The position numbers and the translations under genes are program-made. The notes under the pieces were generated by a model. That model saw nothing but the letters and a program-made list of their open reading frames with translations, was not told the DNA's origin and searched no databases. This document shows, in pieces, positions 4,272 to 6,782 of a stretch of DNA of 6,782 nt. Source of the stretch: Gammaproteobacteria bacterium (GTDB lineage: Bacteria > Pseudomonadota > Gammaproteobacteria > Arenicellales > Arenicellaceae); NCBI GenBank assembly GCA_030426005.1, contig JAUHZM010000167.1, positions 1-6,782 on the forward strand, in the 5' to 3' direction. Positions within the stretch are counted from its first letter, which is position 1. Every line of letters starts with the position of its first letter.

Positions 4272-5960
4272 TTAAAGACAAATTAAGGCTAATGTTTCCT
4301 GTCGTGTTTTGATTGGCAAACACATATCGTCTTCCTGCTCGACACGTTGTAATAAGCCTGAATTAGCAGAGACTACGAAATCCGGGCTACCAACAACATA
4401 CAGCTCTTGATTGTGGTCTTTACCAAACCCTGTGATGTGCATCGGCACACCGTTCGTCACACGTATTTCGCGGAGTTGGTTACCTGCGGCAACCATGAAC
4501 AACCGGCCGTTATTAGCAAACCCTCGTCCCCAGTCAGCAAAAACATATCGGCCTTGCAACGAAGAAACCTTGGAACCTTGGTACACATAGCCGCCAATCA
4601 CAGAGATACCTTCTTCATGATCGTACTCGACAATCGGGTCCTGCATCGGTGGCAAACTTACGCCAAACGGCGGTGTTGGCGAGACATAGGTTGTGCCGTC
4701 AATGACCGAAAAGTAAAAGCTGCCTTCTTTGTGGTTCCATCCAAGATTGACGCCCGGGTTAGAGGAAGGCACACGATTAACTTCTTCGATTGCATCTTGG
4801 CCAACATCCCCGATGTATAAATCGAAGTTCCCTGGTGTCGTTGTTTCGACGGAAAAGCGATACGGATTTCGCAGCCCATACACATAAATTTCGTCCATGC
4901 CTGCAGTTCCAACAAACGGATTATCAAGTGGTATGCCATATCGGCCGTTGGACGGCGCCACTGCATCGCTGTTAATACGTGCGATGGTACCCAATATGGT
5001 TTCTGTGTCTTGACCGTTGCCCTCGGTGCCATGCCCGAGTCCTTCATCATTGCGTTCCCCGCCATCACCAAGTGCAATGTAGAGATACCCGTCAGGACCA
5101 AACGTTACCATGCCGCCATTGTGGTTAAACTGCGGCTGATCAACCACCATCAAAACACGCTCGTTTGCTGCGCTAGGCATCGCAGTCAAGGGGTTAAGTA
5201 CTACCCACTCCGACACCACTGACTGGTGATCAGGGTCTTGTCCCGATGGCATGGTAGAAAAGTGTGCACGACCAGACTGAAAGTCTTCAGAGATATAGGT
5301 GATCACTTTGCCATTATTGGCATAATCTGGATGAAACGCGAAACCGAGTAGGCCACGTTCATCATAACCAGGAAAGCCTGGTATGGGGTTTCCATAGTTG
5401 GCGACCAGTTTACTACTGAAATCCAAAAACAACTGTTTTGCGCCAGAAGCAAGATTAACCCGCCAAACGAGACCGCCCTGCTCGACCACATAAATCGATT
5501 CAGGCTCACCCGGGGCCGAGACCGCAGACACTGGCGCGGTAAAACCGGCCGCCACCGTCGTCAGCTTAACGCTGGCACCAGATGGTATTGATGTTGGAAT
5601 CGGGTTACTCGTCGAGCAAGTCCGTTCGGTATCACCCGCATCTATCAATAAGGCGCATGGCAAGGACGCTGGTGGGCTGATAAATTTATCTGGATCATCG
5701 ACGTATCGAATACGGTTGTTACTATCCTGTCGCCAACCAGGTTGTGCATTAGCCTGGATTTCTTGTAAGAAAGTCGGGCTGCCTGCATCGTTCGGATCAG
5801 TTGGAAAGTTTTCTATATCAGTCAGGCTCTGTTTAAGACGTTCTTCTATGTCTGCTATGTCAGCATTAGTGAAAAACAGAGACCGAACCAGCCAGCCATA
5901 ACGATTCCAACCATTTCCACCACCGCCGCGCTCATGACCAGCGCGAGAATGATTGCATTT
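4272..5960 (-). CDS. PQQ-type glucose/sorbosone dehydrogenase, 5' end missing
   Basis: This is a soluble six-bladed beta-propeller of the glucose/sorbosone dehydrogenase family, which oxidises sugars with PQQ, normally outside the cytoplasm. Numbering from the TTG at 5663: Asp101-Glu-Arg-Gly-Leu-Leu-Gly-Phe-Ala-Phe-His-Pro; Asn180-His181-Asn-Gly-Gly, where the His is the expected catalytic base; Gly-Asp-Gly-Gly at 199-202; Gly263-Leu-Arg-Asn-Pro; Gly-Asp-Val-Gly-Gln at 285-289; Gly357-Gly-Tyr-Val-Tyr; and Gly-Arg-Tyr-Val-Phe-Ala-Asp-Trp at 371-378. The frame stays open 99 codons further up to a stop at 5961-5963, with protein-like content (Phe-Phe-Thr-Asn-Ala-Asp-Ile, Ser-Pro-Pro-Ala-Ser-Leu-Pro-Cys). 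It has no ATG, GTG or TTG before 5663, so TTG 5663 is not a credible start. The true start and signal peptide are lost at the second junction; codons above about 5930 are probably not native. Substrate is unknown. Confidence 0.85.
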   Translation of the reverse strand, partial: KCNHSRAGHERGGGGNGWNRYGWLVRSLFFTNADIADIEERLKQSLTDIENFPTDPNDAGSPTFLQEIQANAQPGWRQDSNNRIRYVDDPDKFISPPASLPCALLIDAGDTERTCSTSNPIPTSIPSGASVKLTTVAAGFTAPVSAVSAPGEPESIYVVEQGGLVWRVNLASGAKQLFLDFSSKLVANYGNPIPGFPGYDERGLLGFAFHPDYANNGKVITYISEDFQSGRAHFSTMPSGQDPDHQSVVSEWVVLNPLTAMPSAANERVLMVVDQPQFNHNGGMVTFGPDGYLYIALGDGGERNDEGLGHGTEGNGQDTETILGTIARINSDAVAPSNGRYGIPLDNPFVGTAGMDEIYVYGLRNPYRFSVETTTPGNFDLYIGDVGQDAIEEVNRVPSSNPGVNLGWNHKEGSFYFSVIDGTTYVSPTPPFGVSLPPMQDPIVEYDHEEGISVIGGYVYQGSKVSSLQGRYVFADWGRGFANNGRLFMVAAGNQLREIRVTNGVPMHITGFGKDHNQELYVVGSPDFVVSANSGLLQRVEQEDDMCLPIKTRQETLALICL

Positions 5961-5980
5961 TTAACGTTCGCCCGTTTCAT
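5855..5980 (-). CDS. Start of a membrane or secreted protein gene, cut at junction 2
   Basis: ATG 5980 lies 19 bases after the stop of the upstream coiled-coil gene on the same strand. It opens a basic then strongly hydrophobic stretch: Met-Lys-Arg-Ala-Asn-Val-Lys, then Ile-Ile-Leu-Ala-Leu-Val-Met-Ser-Ala-Ala-Val-Val, a Glu at residue 22, and Val-Gly-Ile-Val-Met-Ala-Gly. This looks like a real transmembrane or signal segment down to about 5891. Beyond that the frame becomes non-descript and stops at TAG (5855-5857), while the dehydrogenase frame takes over as the coding one. I read it as the head of a gene belonging to the GC-rich block, truncated by the joint. The family is not recognised, and it could be a chance ORF. 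Confidence 0.35.
   Translation of the reverse strand: MKRANVKNAIILALVMSAAVVEMVGIVMAGWFGLCFSLMLT
5890..5960. other. Junction 2: dehydrogenase gene joined to a GC-rich block
   Basis: Coding on the - strand switches frame here. To the right, the frame from ATG 5980 looks coding; to the left, the dehydrogenase frame does. The dehydrogenase has no start codon, and the gene from 5980 has no body. Hand counts give 30 of 60 G+C at 5101-5160 but 36 of 60 at 6001-6060 and 38 of 60 at 6421-6480. The exact breakpoint cannot be fixed from one sequence. Chimera is the simplest reading; recent transfer is the alternative. Confidence 0.6.
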
Positions 5981-5999
5981 CGAAATCAGTTTTCCCGGC

Positions 6000-6782
6000 T
6001 CACTTTACCTCCCGGCCGTCGAGCAGTCCCTCGATTTCCTTCGCGGTAGGCGACAGCATTTCCAAATCCTTGAACCGCGAGTCCGATCCGTTGGAGAAAA
6101 GAATCACGCTCGTGGGCGTTCCCAAATCCGCGTGCTTGTATTCGAAGACCTTCTTCCCTTTCGCAAAACAAAGCATCACGCCGTCCAGCATGGCGATTTG
6201 AAAATCCTCCCACTCAGTCCTCGGCAGCTTCGTCCGGTGAGTGTCCAGCGCCTCCTGCTCGCCTTTTTTGAATCCGCCGTAAAACACGTTTTGCTCCTCC
6301 GGCCCCTGATAGACAAAAAGGAAGCCGCCCTCCTCTTTCGGATTGACCTGAAATCCCACCGCTCCCTGCTCCAGCAGCGGCCTCGTGCCGCTTTTATCCA
6401 GGCGGATTTTCCCCCGCACCACGACATTTTCCGAGCCGCAGGGATACGATGCCGCCGCGATCAGTGCGGACTTCACCCGCGCCTCGCCCTCGGAGATCGT
6501 CACCCCGCCCGGAAGCCCGTGCGTGTCCCAGGATTTCAGCGCGTCCTTCGTCAGCATGGGCTTCCACGCCGCGCCTTTCTGCTGGGCACGCTTTGCGATC
6601 CACGACTTCTCGGTTTTCACGCGCGCGTCCTGCTCCAGCTTCCAGACCGCCAGTTGCTTTTCGATCGCCGTCACGCCCTTCGTGTTTCCCGCTTTCTTCT
6701 GTGCCGCCAGTTCCTTCTTCAAGGCCGCCACCACCTCCGCGCGTTTCTTTGCAATCTCCGCCTCCACCGCCGCGCGCTTTTC
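6000..6782 (-). CDS. Coiled-coil protein with DUF1080/LamG-like domain, N-terminus outside the window
   Basis: The frame is open to the right edge (Glu-Lys-Arg-Ala-Ala before the GTG at 6767), so the start is probably outside the window and the GTG is just the first start codon available. Numbering from it, residues 1-70 are a charged, Ala/Lys/Glu-rich amphipathic segment, very likely a coiled coil. Residues about 75-245 look like a concanavalin-type beta-sandwich of the DUF1080/LamG kind: Ala-Leu-Lys-Ser-Trp-Asp opening, Val-Val-Val-Arg-Gly-Lys-Ile-Arg strand, Val-Gly-Phe-Gln-Val, Gly-Gly-Phe-Leu-Phe-Val-Tyr, Trp-Glu-Asp-Phe-Gln-Ile, and the closing Asp-Ser-Arg-Phe-Lys-Asp-Leu-Glu-Met-Leu. 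In Planctomycetes and Verrucomicrobia such domains occur in secreted sugar-binding or 3-keto-glycoside hydrolase proteins. No catalytic residues can be named. Codons are much richer in G and C than in the dehydrogenase next door, suggesting a different source genome. Confidence 0.6.
   Translation of the reverse strand, partial: EKRAAVEAEIAKKRAEVVAALKKELAAQKKAGNTKGVTAIEKQLAVWKLEQDARVKTEKSWIAKRAQQKGAAWKPMLTKDALKSWDTHGLPGGVTISEGEARVKSALIAAASYPCGSENVVVRGKIRLDKSGTRPLLEQGAVGFQVNPKEEGGFLFVYQGPEEQNVFYGGFKKGEQEALDTHRTKLPRTEWEDFQIAMLDGVMLCFAKGKKVFEYKHADLGTPTSVILFSNGSDSRFKDLEMLSPTAKEIEGLLDGREVK

Noticed and set aside
4407..4820. Long + strand ORF opposite the dehydrogenase
   Set aside because: It lies antisense to well-conserved propeller motifs, has no recognisable domain or ribosome site, and its composition follows from the opposite strand.
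5960..6782. Horizontally acquired genomic island at the right end
   Set aside because: There is no integrase, transposase, tRNA, direct repeat or terminal inverted repeat at the boundary, and genes on both sides are cut. A chimera explains this with fewer assumptions, though transfer is not disproved.
1..6782. CRISPR array, tRNA/rRNA, toxin-antitoxin, phage or defence module
   Set aside because: No regularly spaced repeats, no clover-leaf candidates, and no proteins of those families were seen in reading both strands.

Overview
The middle of this window, about 300 to 5900, looks like ordinary moderate-GC gammaproteobacterial chromosome. The sulfite reductase is the 552-residue Pseudomonas type without a flavoprotein partner. 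A DUF934 gene follows it with overlapping stop and start codons, and further on there is a YdfG-type dehydrogenase. An uncultured, probably aquatic, gammaproteobacterium is my best guess. That is inferred from family resemblance only; no marker gene is present.

Layout. (1) 1-299, + strand: the secreted head of a type I sulfatase, cut off just after its Cys-Ala-Pro-Thr-Arg active-site motif. (2) 482-282, - strand: the head of a metallo-beta-lactamase-fold hydrolase, cut off just after Val-Asp-Thr-Gly. The two truncated genes meet tail to tail and share 18 bases (282-299) that fit both proteins. (3) 483-738: divergent intergenic region with an AT-rich promoter-like patch and a small inverted repeat. 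(4) 739-3457, + strand: a compact sulfite-assimilation cluster. It holds cysI-type sulfite reductase, DUF934, a thioredoxin-like CxxC protein, and a 39-residue single-pass membrane ORF found by reading the sequence. (5) 4209-3454, - strand: a ydfG-type SDR with a perfect Shine-Dalgarno, whose stop codon overlaps the small ORF's stop. (6) about 5930-4272, - strand: a PQQ-type glucose/sorbosone dehydrogenase with no in-frame ATG, GTG or TTG upstream of its catalytic domain region except one TTG deep inside the ORF. (7) about 5891-6782, - strand: a visibly more GC-rich block (about 60-63% by hand count on two lines, against 50% in the dehydrogenase). It carries a coiled-coil plus DUF1080/LamG-like protein of Planctomycetes/Verrucomicrobia flavour and the hydrophobic start of a following gene.

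The coherent biology is in region 4. CysI would reduce sulfite to sulfide with siroheme and a 4Fe-4S cluster. DUF934 is a constant genomic partner of such reductases. The CxxC protein and the tiny membrane protein are candidate redox or anchoring accessories. The other strong signal is structural: both ends carry junctions where unrelated gene heads are fused. I read the window as a composite of three segments, most simply an amplification or assembly chimera (inverted joint with short shared sequence on the left, composition break on the right). A real rearrangement cannot be excluded from sequence alone. I do not see a convincing new defence, mobile or CRISPR-like system here.
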